A DNA stretch of 64,000 nt from Stictocephala bisonia (taxonomy: Eukaryota; Arthropoda; Insecta; Hemiptera; Membracidae), in assembly GCA_035578905.1 (NCBI GenBank), contig JAQJVL010000286.1, positions 828,565-892,564 of the forward strand, in the 5' to 3' direction. Shown here in pieces: positions 8,985-20,821 of this stretch. The stretch's first letter is position 1, and every line of letters starts with the position of its first letter. Position numbers and translations under genes: made by a program. The notes below the pieces were generated by a model, which did not search any database, was not told the origin of the DNA, and saw nothing but the letters and a program-made list of their open reading frames with translations.

Positions 8985-10745
8985 ATATTAACAACGAACC
9001 AAACTAGCCACAGACCATCACTAGAACACGAACCACAGTCCGTAGGCATACTATTTCCAAAAACGTAGCTGTAATATTATAGATAATTAAACTGAAGTGA
9101 CGGTAGGTTGGAATAACTGAGATTACATGTACATTATTACAACGCACCAAACTAGCCTCTGACCATCACTAGGTCACGAACCATAGTCCGTAGGCATACT
9201 ACTGGCAATAGCGTAGCTATAATATTATAACTTAGATTACATATATATTATTAACAACGCACCAAACTAGCCTCTGACCATCACTAGGTCACGAACCATA
9301 GTCCGTAGGCATACTATTTCCAAGAACGTAGCTATAATATTATAGGTAATTAAACTGAGGTGACGGTAGCTTGGAATAACTGAGATTACATATACATTAT
9401 TACAACGCACCAAACTAGCCTCTGACCATCACTAGGTCACGAACCATAGTTCGTAGGCATACTATTTCCAAGAACGTAGCTATAATATTATAGGTAATTA
9501 AACTGAAGTGACGGTAGCTTGGAATAACTGAGATTACATATACATTATTACAACGCACCAAACTAGCCTCTGACCATCACTAGGTCACGAACCATAGTCC
9601 GTAGGCATACTATTTCCAAGAACGTAGCTATAATATTATAGATAATTAAACTGAGGTGACGGTAGCTTGGAATAACTGAGATTACATATACATTATTACA
9701 ACGCACCAAACTAGCCTCTGACCATCACTAGGTCACGAACCATAGTCCGTAGGCATACTATTTCCAAGAACGTAGCTATAATATTATAGGTAATTAAACT
9801 GAGGTGACGGTAGCTTGGAATAACTGAGATTACATATACATTATTACAACGCACCAAACTAGCCTCTGACCATCACTAGGTCACGAACCATAGTCCGTAG
9901 GCATACTATTTCCAAGAACGTAGCTATAATATTATAGATAATTAAACTGAAGTGACGGTAGCTTGGAATAACTGAGATTACATATACATTATTACAACGC
10001 ACCAAACTAGCCTCTGACCATCACTAGGTCACGAACCATAGTCCGTAGGCATACTATTTCCAAGAACGTAGCTATAATATTATAGATAATTAAACTGAAG
10101 TGACGGTAGCTTGGAATAACTGAGATTACATATACATTATTACAACGCACCAAACTAGCCTCTGACCATCATTAGGTCACGAACCATAGTCCGTAGGCAT
10201 ACTATTTCCAAGAACGTAGCTATAATATTATAGGTAATTAAACTGAGGTGACGGTAGCTTGGAATAACTGAGATTACATATACATTATTACAACGCACCA
10301 AACTAGCCTCTGACCATCACTAGGTCACGAACCATAGTCCGTAGGCATACTATTTCCAAGAACGTAGCTATAATATTATAGATAATTAAACTGAAGTGAC
10401 GGTAGCTTGGAATAACTGAGATTACATATACATTATTACAACGCACCAAACTAGCCTCTGACCATCACTAGGTCACGAACCATAGTCCGTAGGCATACTA
10501 TTTCCAAGAACGTAGCTATAATATTATAGATAATTAAACTGAAGTGACGGTAGCTTGGAATAACTGAGATTACATATACATTATTACAACGCACCAAACT
10601 AGCCTCTGACCATCACTAGGTCACGAACCACAGGCTGTAGGCATACCATTGGCAAGAGCGTAGCTATAATATTATAACTTAGATTACATATATATTATTA
10701 ACAACGCACCAAACTAGCCAATGAACATTACTAACTCAACAAGCA
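8985..10745. repeat. 148-bp satellite, about 12 units
   Basis: Units (CAACG.ACCAAACTAGCC) begin at 8992, 9140, 9255, 9403, 9551, 9699, 9847, 9995, 10143, 10291, 10439, 10587 and 10702. The period is 148 bp except for two 115-bp units (9140-9254 and 10587-10701), which share the same 33-bp deletion form (..TATTATAACTTAGATTAC..). Interior units are nearly identical; first and last units are diverged. No coding potential. 8841-8984 between MITE and satellite is featureless. Confidence 0.95.
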
Positions 10746-12423
10746 TAGTTTGTAGGATTAGATGATTTCTATTCCAGAAGGAGTATGATGATAGCACATT
10801 AATATATCAATCTAATAACCTCTGCTGTTTATATAAGTATGCATTAAGTAGGTTTGTGCGTGTTTTACAACATTAGTTTATCCAAAACTGTGTGCAATTA
10901 TTTAATACACACTTCTACTACTTAATAATTATTTAAGCTTTATGCCTAATGTTAAATACATTTTTAAAATAGTTGATAATTTTTAAATAAATATTTTACA
11001 TTCCTAAATATTTTATGGTTTTTCTGGAACTAGAATATTGTTAGGATTTATTGATATTTATTATACACATTCTCAAAATTTATAAGCTAGAATATTCCAT
11101 TTAAATTTATGTATAGCACGTGATATAATTTTATCAGAGAGACAGTTATTCGATGTTAACAATAAAACTAGTTTATGTTCTCTTAAAGACCCCCACACAA
11201 TCCCACAACGTTTAACGGCTTGTCATTCTATTTTAATTATGGTTAAAACTAATATTAACTAAATATTTATATGAAAAATGTGACTCATTGAAAATGATAC
11301 TGCCTTCAGCTCCCCACACAATCACCCTGCAATAAAATAAAAATTATATAGGAAACAAGTCTATTATATACATCCATTAACATTACTTTTTAATAAAACT
11401 TTCAATTGTGCCGTTTAGTGTGTTTTAATGTCGGCTAAACAACATTGAATTTGTCTCAGGAGCTGTTTAACAAATACAATATACTTTTCGACAGATTTAC
11501 ATTTTACAAAACGCCTTTATCATAGAAGTCAAGTAACAATGACTAAAAACACATCGTGAAACCTTATAATGTGAACAATCCAGGATTTTTTAATAAATAA
11601 CTTAATAAAAAAAACCTGAAATGAGCAACAAGAAACCACCAAAATATGAAAGAAAATTTGTTAAATCACTGTAACAAGTAAAATCATTGAAGGTTAAATG
11701 CAAACCAAATAGAGTAGGCATCGTCAAGCCGTAACAGGAACAGTTGAACTGCCATCTTGATTGTGGCCAGCCTTCTATAATGTTTAACCACGTGAGATAC
11801 AAAAGTTAAAGTAAGCTGTTTGTTTACATCTAAAGTTGAGCATCCTACTAGTAGAGACCAAATAAAAATTTACACAAAGCTTTTGTTAAATTGAAGGGTT
11901 TATAATGCATTATCTATAAAAATTATTATGTTACAACAATTATATTACTTTCAATAATAGTTTTAATAAATAGCCAACCAATTTCAATATTCAAATGACA
12001 AAAAAAGTTAGTATTAGATATTTTTTATTTTTTGGTTAGATAACTTATGTTAGCAAAAGAGTTTGATGTTGATAATTGAGATTTCATAGTATCAAATATT
12101 TTGATTCTAGAACAATTATTTTTTTAATGTGTGTAAATTGTTTATGTAAAACCATTGCGCATGAGGTTCATATAGTCGCTTAATGATTCACTGTTTATAG
12201 TTTGACTTGTTACATCTACATAATTTTTCAACATAACACATATATTAAATATATGTAAAGCATGAATATATATCCTACACGGAGTACGCGCTTGACGCTC
12301 CGTACTGGGATGTAAAGTGGAGCTGGATGCCATTTTGGTGGTGACGGCCATATACGCTACAGGAGGGTCTATGCCCACTCTATTTATATTACTTGCTCTG
12401 TGACAGGCTCCTAGAATGGAAAG
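10746..12423. other. AT-rich spacer, nothing recognised
   Basis: Both strands show only short chance frames (for example 66 codons at 11602-11802). 12280-12420 is less AT-rich and carries a 78-codon minus-strand frame with no recognisable motif; it may be a transposon edge, but I cannot place it. Confidence 0.6.
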
Positions 12424-13045
12424 TTACTGTGGTAGTAGTCAGGCTAAGTTACCGTGGTAGTTGTCAGGCTAAGTTGCCATGGTAGTTGTCAGGCTAAGTT
12501 ACCGTGGTACTGTAGTTGTCAGGCTAAGTTACCGTGGTAGTTGTCAGGCTAAGTTACTGTGGTAGTTGTCAGGCTAAGTTACCATGGTAGTAGTCAGGCT
12601 AAGTTACCGTGGTAGTTGTCAGGCTAAGTTACCGTGGTAGTTGTCAGGCTAAGTTACCGTGGTAGTTGTCAGGCTAAGTTACCGTGGTAGTAGTCAGGCT
12701 AAGTTACCGTGGTAGTAGTCAGGCTAAGTTACCACGGTAGTTGTCAGGCTAAGTTACCGTGGTAGTTGTCAGGCTAAGTTACCGTGGTAGTTGTCAGGCT
12801 AAGTTACCGTGGTAGTAGTCAGGCTAAGTTACCGTGGTAGTAGTCAGGCTAAGTTACCGTGGTAGTTGTCAGGCTAAGTTACCGAGGTAGTTGTCAGGCT
12901 AAGTTACCGTGGTAGTAGTCAGGCTAAGTTACCGTGGTAGTAGTCAGGCTAAGTTACCGTGGTAGTAGTCAGGCTAAGTTACCGTGGTAGTTGTCAGGCT
13001 AAGTTACCGTGGTAGTTGTCAGGCTAACTATACCATGGTAGTTGT
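12424..13045. repeat. 25-bp minisatellite, about 25 units
   Basis: Unit GTCAGGCTAAGTTACCGTGG plus TAGTT or TAGTA, strict 25-bp spacing apart from one unit with a 5-bp insertion near 12505. Variation is concentrated at two positions (TTGTC or TAGTC; ACCGT, ACTGT or ACCAT). Confidence 0.95.
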
Positions 13046-14540
13046 CAGTGGTTTCAATTCACCACAGTTGTCGTACCTATTATTATTTAGATTTTAAAAG
13101 TGAATAAGTAACTGATTTGGTTTAGATTAGTTTTAATATTGCAATATATGTTAAGAGATTTTAATCTAGAATGGTTTAAAGGAAATTTCTCATTCAATTT
13201 CCTTTACTTCAATTACAAAAATCAGTGGGGCTGTATCAAGTACGTGTTCAAAGGCAACATTAAAACATGTAAATATTTCTGGAACCAGGCACGTCATAAA
13301 ATGTAGTAGTGTCAATATTTTTCAAAGGAAATTTGCGAAAGTACACTTGGATTTGTGCATGGATAAATATATTACATTATAATGCATAGTGCACTTTTAT
13401 ATTTTCATTTAACTGATGAAAGTTCAAGCTAAATATTTTAGTTTTTTTTTTTAAGTATATGACAATTCAGATTGCAATAAGTTATCAATATCAATTATAG
13501 CTTTTGTAATAATTGTTATAATTCAACACGACAACATTTATTTGAGTTTGATTCCAAATCTTAGTTTTCAAAATTAGTACATTTTGTATAAATACTATCA
13601 TACAGACTGAATATAATAATGCCTTACTCATGAATTATAATTTGTTTACTAATTAGCACACGTCCAACGTACGTTTACGTCACGGCCTAAATGTATTAAA
13701 ATGTAAACTCAGATTGAACGAATGTTACGATGATCATTGGTCTGTGAATTCATCTGGTCTGAGGAAGGAAACCTTTTTTTTACCGAAATCAATCACCATA
13801 GGAATTCCACATTTGTTTTTTTACATTATAATAAAGTTGAGTTGTGTCATGTTCCCTTATATTTCTCTTTAATTGTATATTCTCAACATGAGACGCAACA
13901 AATGTCCTAGGTACGTTCCTACTGATAACAATAGTTTTAAAATAATATAACTTTATTAAAACGTTAAGGTGTACAATGACTTAACATATTTTGCACGTAC
14001 ACCGAATCACAATTCACCGTCTTTGTGAAAAAAATTAAGATTCTCTTTTTCTACACAATATTTTACAAAGCCCACAGACCTCTGCCCACCTATCTAATAC
14101 TGTAGTAGATTACAAGACCTCTCATCATCATATAGAACTTGGGTTATTTCATGTAATAACACTCTCATTTACAGTACGTGTACAACATTATTGTTACAAA
14201 CTAATTATTTCGAGCTACACAAATTTATATCACTGTCGTTTATAAACTTTCACTGACAACTTATAAATTAAATAAAGCCCGGAGTTATTTCGTCCCTTTC
14301 CATATCATGTCGTATTATAGTTGTTTCTAATCACTTAAAGTACTGTTGTTGAAAAAATCAAACGTTCGAGATGTTATACATCTTACCGTAAAAATTAGAA
14401 GCTTTTATATAAATATGCTATGTTATTGGGATATGGTTCAATTTCAACACAAAAACTGATGAACAGGAACGTAATTTTAAAGTGATAATATCCACAGTAA
14501 TTTTGGTATTCGTTTAGTACTATGAGTGGACAGAGTAAAT
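13046..14540. other. AT-rich spacer, nothing recognised
   Basis: No open frames of note, no repeats above background and no RNA gene signature were seen in this stretch. Confidence 0.6.
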
Positions 14541-14955
14541 CGGTACTGGTGACGCAGTGCTGTAACCCAGCTATTTGGGGACAAAGTGTTGTGGATTCTG
14601 TAGGTGATAGATAGATTCAATGCTCGCCCTCTCAATGGTTACCATCGACATAGAGACTACTAGAGAAGTCTGGAGTAGGCTATGTATGTTGGGTGGTAAT
14701 CAGAGTCCGGATGTTATGTAGGGGAGAGAACTGATTAGCAGGCTTGTCAATAAGCTGAAAATCAGACAAACACTTCGTGGTTCGGATTCCACGTAAAGCT
14801 GTAGGTCCCTCGATTGCCCTGGATATTGGGCTATTGATAAATGGCCCTATCTGAGGAACAGTCAAACTCAGTTAGTAACAACACTACAGGTCATACTACA
14901 ATCATATTCGCCATAAAATACACACTAAGTTGCGTCGACGTCTTATGAGATGTGT
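14541..14955 (+). mobile_element. SINE-like interspersed repeat, copy 1
   Basis: Starts ACTGGTGACGCAGTGCTGTA (an A-box-like TGRCGCAGTG) and later has CGTGGTTCGGATTCCACG, where GGTTCGGATTCC resembles a Pol III B box within a tRNA T-arm-like hairpin. A body follows (AAAGCTGTAGGTCCC, GGGCTATT.ATAAAT). It ends with a GTCG.CGTCTTA motif. Co-linear copies lie at 33976-34370 and 42430-42892, and 3' fragments at 24608-24712 and 59827-59940. The A and B boxes are about 230 bp apart, much wider than in a tRNA, so promoter function is uncertain. Confidence 0.75.
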
Positions 14956-17690
14956 CTAAGAGTCTAAGATTTTGTAAAATTGATTAGCTTTAAAAATCAA
15001 TATAATTGGTTGTCAACGAAACTGTGACGTAGTATTTAAAAAATAGTGAATAGGTTTTCAAAACGATTCATTACATGATTAAATGGATGAAAGATAAATA
15101 TTACCAACAAACATCAAAACATACCTCTTCCTCGAGAACAGGTTCACTAACTACCAAAGTTATACATTGCCCTAAAAGCGTGTATATGCTTATAAAACAA
15201 ATGTGTCTGTCCACACCCCAAACTGGAACTAAAGAATGATATTTATCCGTTAAAATTTATAAAAACATAAATTGTTTCTATACAAATATATTGTTGATAA
15301 GCTAGGTATTTCTTAAATGTGAATTATTGTTATCAGGAAAGTTGTTTAATAACATATTAATTTTGTTGTGTTTAGATGCAGAATTTGTAAAACATTTATT
15401 CAAACTCTCCTGGGTGATCATTGCCGGTTATTTCCACGCGTTTATGAACCATTGACCTTATAAAACATGGATATACTTCATGTCTGAAGTTGTTTTGGTT
15501 TATTCATGATTGTATTCACAGCCTTAATGACGTTTTCCGCTTCAAACAGAACCCTAGACACCCTCAACGGTAGTGCCGGTATTCATACCTAGGTTGCACT
15601 AATTGACTCTCGGCTTGCACTAATTAATTGCTCGGTTCTTCTTTAGTTATCGCCACTTATCTAACACTTAAATAAATATTAATATTATTAAAATATGTGG
15701 TAAAATATACGTAAGCACACATGTAACATTCATACTAACATCAGCATGCTATCTATCATAATAAATAATAACTACAAGCAACTAAAAATAATCCTAAACT
15801 ATATTCACTCAGTAAAACTCAAATGCTTAACTGAAATACAATTTGTATTCATGTTGATAATTATGAAGATATACACAATAGTTATATAGTAAAACCAATT
15901 TTAAACGTAAATACTTAAGTGTATGAATGAAACAAATGTTTACAATGGCAATAATAAAATACTCATCTATCAGTACTTTATAAAAAATGTTACATACTTA
16001 AGAAACATATTTTTAAATAAAGTTAATTCGTGGTAAGAACTTTATAGTACATAGACATAATATATTTATATCCCATAAGCACACAATCTCAATCACAGGA
16101 ATAATCAACACTTGCATAAAGGAACGTAAATGTAAGGTTGTTAAATATTTATATTATTGTTACATCTTATATTTTTTATTTACTGTCCATAAATGTTGCT
16201 TATTTTTTTATGATGGGTATATTTTCGATTTCTCTTGCTATCATATTGTTACTAAATTGTAGTTTTTTGTTATTTATTTATTAGTAATAGTCTGTTATCT
16301 TTGTTCTTTGTTGCTTTTGCCTAAGCGTTAATAGTGAGCGTTAATATGCTGCTTGAACGTGTCATTAAGTTAAATATATTTATAATATTTGTAGTTCTAA
16401 AACATACTTTACTGTGCATTAAAAGGACTGTACTGCTAGAAACTGTCACAGTAAAAATTAAATTCTGTTGAGTTAAGCCAACTTACTTCCCACGCGCATC
16501 TAAAAGGTGCATTGGGAAGGAGGCTGTTAGACTGCATTTAATTATTTGATAACATTTTCATAATACTATTTTTTGTTTCGTGTAATGAAATATTTCATGA
16601 ATAAAGATATTTTTAACTTTATATTGTTTACGACAGCTACCTATATCTAAGCTAAGGATACCTGTAAAATATGTTACAGTAGCCCAATGTCATTGGTTAT
16701 ATATATTTCCAAATTATTGTCTATATATATTTTCCTTATAAAACTGAATGCTTAGTTTATACTTTAAGTTACGATTATAATTTTATAACTCAATTAAAAA
16801 TTAAATTCAGTTATATTATTGTAAAAGAATTACTTTAGAAATGGAAAACTGGAATATCAGTAAAACTGTAAACTGAGTTCTATAATAATCATATGCTAAA
16901 ATTCAAACTCACATTTCATGTAATAGTTAAATTAATTATTTAATTTATCTAGGCTTACCTGAAACGATACACAGTGATAGTTGTGAGTTTCAACTCGTCA
17001 ATTAATTAGAAGTATACAAACGTGATTAAACTTAATATTCCATTTTAAAATAATCATAATGATCCTAAACTATTCCGTAACCACTAAAACAACTGAACAC
17101 TTCGTCTATTAAGTTAATATGAATGTGTGGTAAAGTAATGTATTTTATTATACACCTATGCAGTCCAGTTTTACGTTATTGAATAATTTACGTATTTTTT
17201 ACGGTTATTCTAGTTTCAAAAACCTCCCACTGGCTTCTCGTTAAGTGTTATTGATCCACCCACCCACACCACCAAACGTAATTAAACATAAAATATTAAA
17301 TTTGACCCACAAAGTTTATTTTACTTGCAGAGCATAAAATAGTATGATATAAAATTAGCCACTACATGTTTCAAACATCAATACAACCCATTTTTCTTCA
17401 TTACAATACTGTTATTAAAATATTAAATACATTTACTCACACGTAAAAGATGGTTATTTGACAGTATTAGTGGCAACTAGTTCATTAAATGTTGGATTTA
17501 GATTTTATTACCATGATGTATATGTATTTAATGACATGAATTTGCATTACAAAAATTAAATCAAAATTACTGGGGCCGACCCGTCCAGCAAACGTGAACT
17601 ACTTGTATCCAATTTGATGTCGGTCAGATGGAAATAAGAGCAAATAAATAAAACCATGCTCGATATTGATTTGACCATGCTCGAAATTTG
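14956..17690. other. AT-rich spacer, nothing firm
   Basis: No frame with recognisable motifs. 17570-17690 flanks the Penelope-like fragment and may be its decayed continuation. Confidence 0.55.
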
Positions 17691-17935
17691 ATCTTCTTTG
17701 GGTCTTGATTTGTTGAGCTGTTATTTCTTTTCTTCTTTTTGTTTCTTATTAGTTTGTCAATCATGTTTGGTTTGTATCCGTTTTTTATTGCCAAATATTT
17801 TGCTATATTTTTTCTTCATTGGCTATGTTTCTCGTTCATTGGTATGTTTATCAGACGATTTATCATAGAATGGAAAGCTGATAATTTGTATTGCCAGGAA
17901 TGATTAGATGTAGATGGTATTATCAAATCCCTCCG
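17690..17935 (-). pseudogene. Penelope-like element (PLE) RT fragment
   Basis: One minus-strand frame reads DLIIPSTSNHSWQYKL, then AFHSMINRLINIPM, a stop, then NIAKYLAIKNGYKPNMIDKL and a lysine-rich stretch. The order (TD.IIP.SSNH...K..AF...I.RL..IPM, then AI.NGY....ID.L) is the characteristic region downstream of the RT palm in Penelope-like retroelements. One in-frame TGA lies after EKHSQ. No GIY-YIG domain or upstream RT blocks are left. Clear motif match on a short relic. Confidence 0.72.
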
Positions 17936-18017
17936 TAAAACAGTGCAAGGGGAACTATGTGATCCATTTTTTAGATAGACTTCCCGCAATCACATGACTA
18001 AACTTTATTATTTATTA

Positions 18018-18085
18018 CCAGACAAACCAGACAAACCAAACAAACCAGACAAACCAGACAAACCAGACATACCAGACAAACCAGT
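18018..18085. repeat. 9-bp short tandem repeat
   Basis: About seven units of CCAGACAAA with single-base variants (CCAAACAAA, CCAGACATA). Confidence 0.92.
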
Positions 18086-18161
18086 CTGCTGTCTTTCTAA
18101 CTATGACTATCCCATCTACTATGACTCTACTGATAGTTACAGACTTGAATGAACTAAAATT

Positions 18162-18345
18162 GACCCACCCACCCACCCATACACCTACAGTGATATTGTT
18201 CCACCCACCCACCCATACACGTACAGTGATTTTGACCCACCCGCCCACCCATACACGTACAGTGATATTGACCCACCCGCCCACCCATACAACTACAGTG
18301 ATATTGACCCACCCACCCACCCATACACGTACAGTGATATTACTG
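18162..18345 (+). repeat. 36-bp G/C-skewed minisatellite, C-rich strand on plus, 5 units
   Basis: Unit GACCCACCCGCCCACCCATA + CACGTACAGTGATATT, 36 bp. The minus strand carries four closely spaced G tracts per unit (GGGTGGGTGGGTGGGT or with a C), a potential G-quadruplex. The array meets inverted units just downstream. Confidence 0.95.
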
Positions 18346-18412
18346 TAGTATGTGTATGGGTGGGCGGGTGGGTCAATACCACTGTATGTGTATGGGTGGG
18401 CGGGTGGGTGTT
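18346..18412 (-). repeat. Inverted pair of 36-bp minisatellite units
   Basis: GTGTATGGGTGGGCGGGTGG-type units in the opposite orientation to 18162-18345, separated from them by only a few bases (TACTGTAGTA), so the two blocks face each other. 18413-18496 is short spacer with local inverted repeats around TTGATAGTT. Confidence 0.92.
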
Positions 18413-18496
18413 AATGTTGTTGGTTAATCAATGAAATAAGTCACCACTATCAACTATCAATTCTTTTATTGATATTTAAAGTTGATAGTTTTTAAC

Positions 18497-18840
18497 TATC
18501 AATAGCACTGTACGTGTACGGGCGGGTGGGTGGGTCAATTGCACTGTACGTGTATGGGTGGGTGGGTGAGTCAATCGCACTGTACGTGCATGGGCGGGTG
18601 GGTGGATCAATAACACCGTACGTGTATGGGTGGGTGGGTGGATCAATAGCACTGTACGTGTATGGGCGGGTGGGTGGGTCAATAGCACTTTACATGTATG
18701 GGCGGGCGGGTGGGTCAATAGCACTGTACGTGTATGGGCTGTCGGGTGGGTCAATAGCACTGTACGTGTATGGGCGGGTGGGTGAGTCAATAGCACTGTA
18801 CGTGTATGGGCGGGTGGATGGGTCAATCGCACTGTTTTAT
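18497..18840 (-). repeat. 36-bp minisatellite, G-rich strand on plus, about 9 units
   Basis: Unit CAATAGCACTGTACGTGTAT + GGGCGGGTGGGTGGGT with substitutions (ATCGCA, CTGTCGGG). Same family as 18162-18345 but reversed. The open frames on both strands here arise because 36 is divisible by three. Confidence 0.95.
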
Positions 18841-19004
18841 ATCATGTCGATTTCTTGATTTTCATTAAATCATTTGTTTCTTGTTATAATGAAACGCAAC
18901 GATTCATATTATCTCGTTTAAGTTAGTGTTGTTTCGTCCATGTTGATAACAGTGTAGGTACCGATTGCTTCTGGCTTCAGTATTTCTGTTATTGTTAATA
19001 CCAT

Positions 19005-19112
19005 TGAACGTGTATGGCCGGGCGGGTGGGTCAATGTCACTGTACGTATATGGGTGTGCGGGTGGGTCAATACCACTGTATGTGTATGGGTGGGCAGGTG
19101 GGTGGGTATGAT
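19005..19112 (-). repeat. 36-bp minisatellite, 3 diverged units
   Basis: Three further G-rich units (GTGTATGGCCGGGCGGGTGG, GTATATGGGTGTGCGGGTGG, GTGTATGGGTGGGCAGGTGG), directly abutting a LINE relic on the right. Confidence 0.92.
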
Positions 19113-19149
19113 AAGAAATGATGATGCCAATCAAAAATGGGTGGAGGAT

Positions 19150-19645
19150 ACGCTGAAGTAACTAGTATATCAGTTTTTAGTACTGTCAATCCCCATTTGT
19201 ATTTCCAGTAGTTACATCTGTCCACTCCAGTTCGGAACCGATTCAATAATGTCCATTCCCTAAGAGGGAGGTTCATCCCACCTACAGGTATTGATGGATC
19301 ATTAATAAGGAACTTATTTCGTCAATCAAAACTGTTCCACGCTATGGCCCAGCTAGTATTGCGTGAGAACTTTGATCTGCGTAACTGGAAAGCAGTACGT
19401 AAAGGTGGGTTTCGAGATTTTTAGCGACCGTTCTGACGTGGGAGATCCCGGATAATGGAGAGGTGCGGGGCATTCAAGATCTTACTGAATTCTTTACGTA
19501 GTGCCTCCTGACGTCTTATTTCTGGAGGAGCTATATTGCAAAGCACCCGGAGTCAAGGTAGTGGAGTTGCCATGAGAGTACCACTAATAGCTCTCATGGC
19601 TCTATTAAGTTGGACATCAATCGCTTTTAATGAGTTTCAATAAAG
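19150..19645 (-). pseudogene. LINE ORF2 C-terminal fragment, progenitor type of the 110-bp array
   Basis: The minus strand reads KAIDVQLNRAMRAISGTLMA, then LCNIAPPEIRRQEALRKEF, a diverged stretch and finally MNLPLREWTLLNRFRTGVDR plus CNYWKYKWGL. This is the Jockey-type C-terminus seen at 2-497 and 7521-7640, here as single copy through the region that is amplified there. Several stops and frameshifts are present. Nothing upstream of the QLN block is retained. It is the best local reference for the pre-amplification state. Confidence 0.8.
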
Positions 19646-19849
19646 CCTGTTAAATGAGCTTTGTAATGGACAGTGAACTTATAACATGACTTAACAAAAA
19701 ATGTACCTCTTGGTGTAAATTTTAGTGATATTTAATATGTATATCACTAAAGAAAGATCTACATAATAACAACGTAAAAATAGCTAACATTAGATAAATT
19801 GTAATGAATGGCTGAAGTAATCTGTTACTTTCATCTGAATATTAATTAT

Positions 19850-20092
19850 TACGTGTTTGACTTGTTAAAAAAATGTTTTGTGTGTAGGGAGTTCACTGAG
19901 AAAGATAATGTCGATGGTTTTGACGAAGAATGTGTGTCTTTGTTAACTTAAGGAATTTTATATGTCCATTTCTATTTTGAGTTCATTATTGGAGATTATT
20001 TAAAGCATAAATAATTCTAAAATTCTCTGATACATTTTGTTGTGAGGCCACTGTAGGCGAAAGGCCTCACAAAAATAAATTATTTATTTCAG
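19850..20092 (+). mobile_element. Possible 3' end of a LINE
   Basis: GAGGCC..AGGCCTCACAAAAATAAATTATTTATTTC resembles the 3' end seen at 61180-61246 (TTGCCTCACAAAATAAA followed by a TTTCA tail). A possible C-terminal reading (FTEKDNVDGFDEECVSLLT) precedes it. Weak on its own; supported by the recurrence. 20093-20820 shows nothing. Confidence 0.4.
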
Positions 20093-20821
20093 TGTCTGAG
20101 AACTTTTAAATTAATATTTAATATTCGATGGTTAGAGGATAGCAAGTAGCATTTTTGGTGTGAACATATGTTATTTAAGTATATTTAAATGATAACATAT
20201 GTTTATTATTATTTATTTAAATAGTAATAAATTATAAATTTATTATTATTTATTAAATAATAACATATGTTATTATTAATATACTGATATTTGAACCTCG
20301 ATTATTCGTCAAAAGTAATGGGTACATTAGCATAAAATTCAGGCCATAACAGTTACATTTATCTTAAAAAGTTACCAATCTAACAATATATAAATGGGAA
20401 TAGTTAAATGAAGTTGTAACTATATTCAAAATGAAGGTTTATACTTTGTTGTGATATGGGATTTGAACGTATAAATAAATATTCTCTGAAAGAATGGTAT
20501 ATAATGAAATTTATAGATTGAAAAGTCCTGTAGAATATTCACCACAATTTAATAGAAAATGTTAAACTTTAATTGTTTAGTTCAACATTGAAAAATATTG
20601 TTGATAGATGTATTTTATATTTTTTAAATGCATCTATGTAAAACAAAAGAAGGAAATGAACAATGACTTTATTTTAGACACAATGTGCGATTTTAGGACT
20701 AGAAATTCCTCTCTTATACCTAACCATTATTACTAAAATACAATATGTGGGAAAAAACTAAAACATTATTTTGGTGAATAAAAGAAATTAATTACAAGAC
20801 AGTAATACACAACAGAGAAAT

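Noticed and set aside
12142..12378. 78-codon minus-strand frame as a gene
   Set aside because: No recognisable motif; ends in AT-rich spacer; most likely chance or transposon edge.
18015..19276. Frames rich in HPPTHT or GWVGGS repeats, and similar ones at 49490-50749
   Set aside because: Products of the 36-bp and 106-bp minisatellites on both strands.
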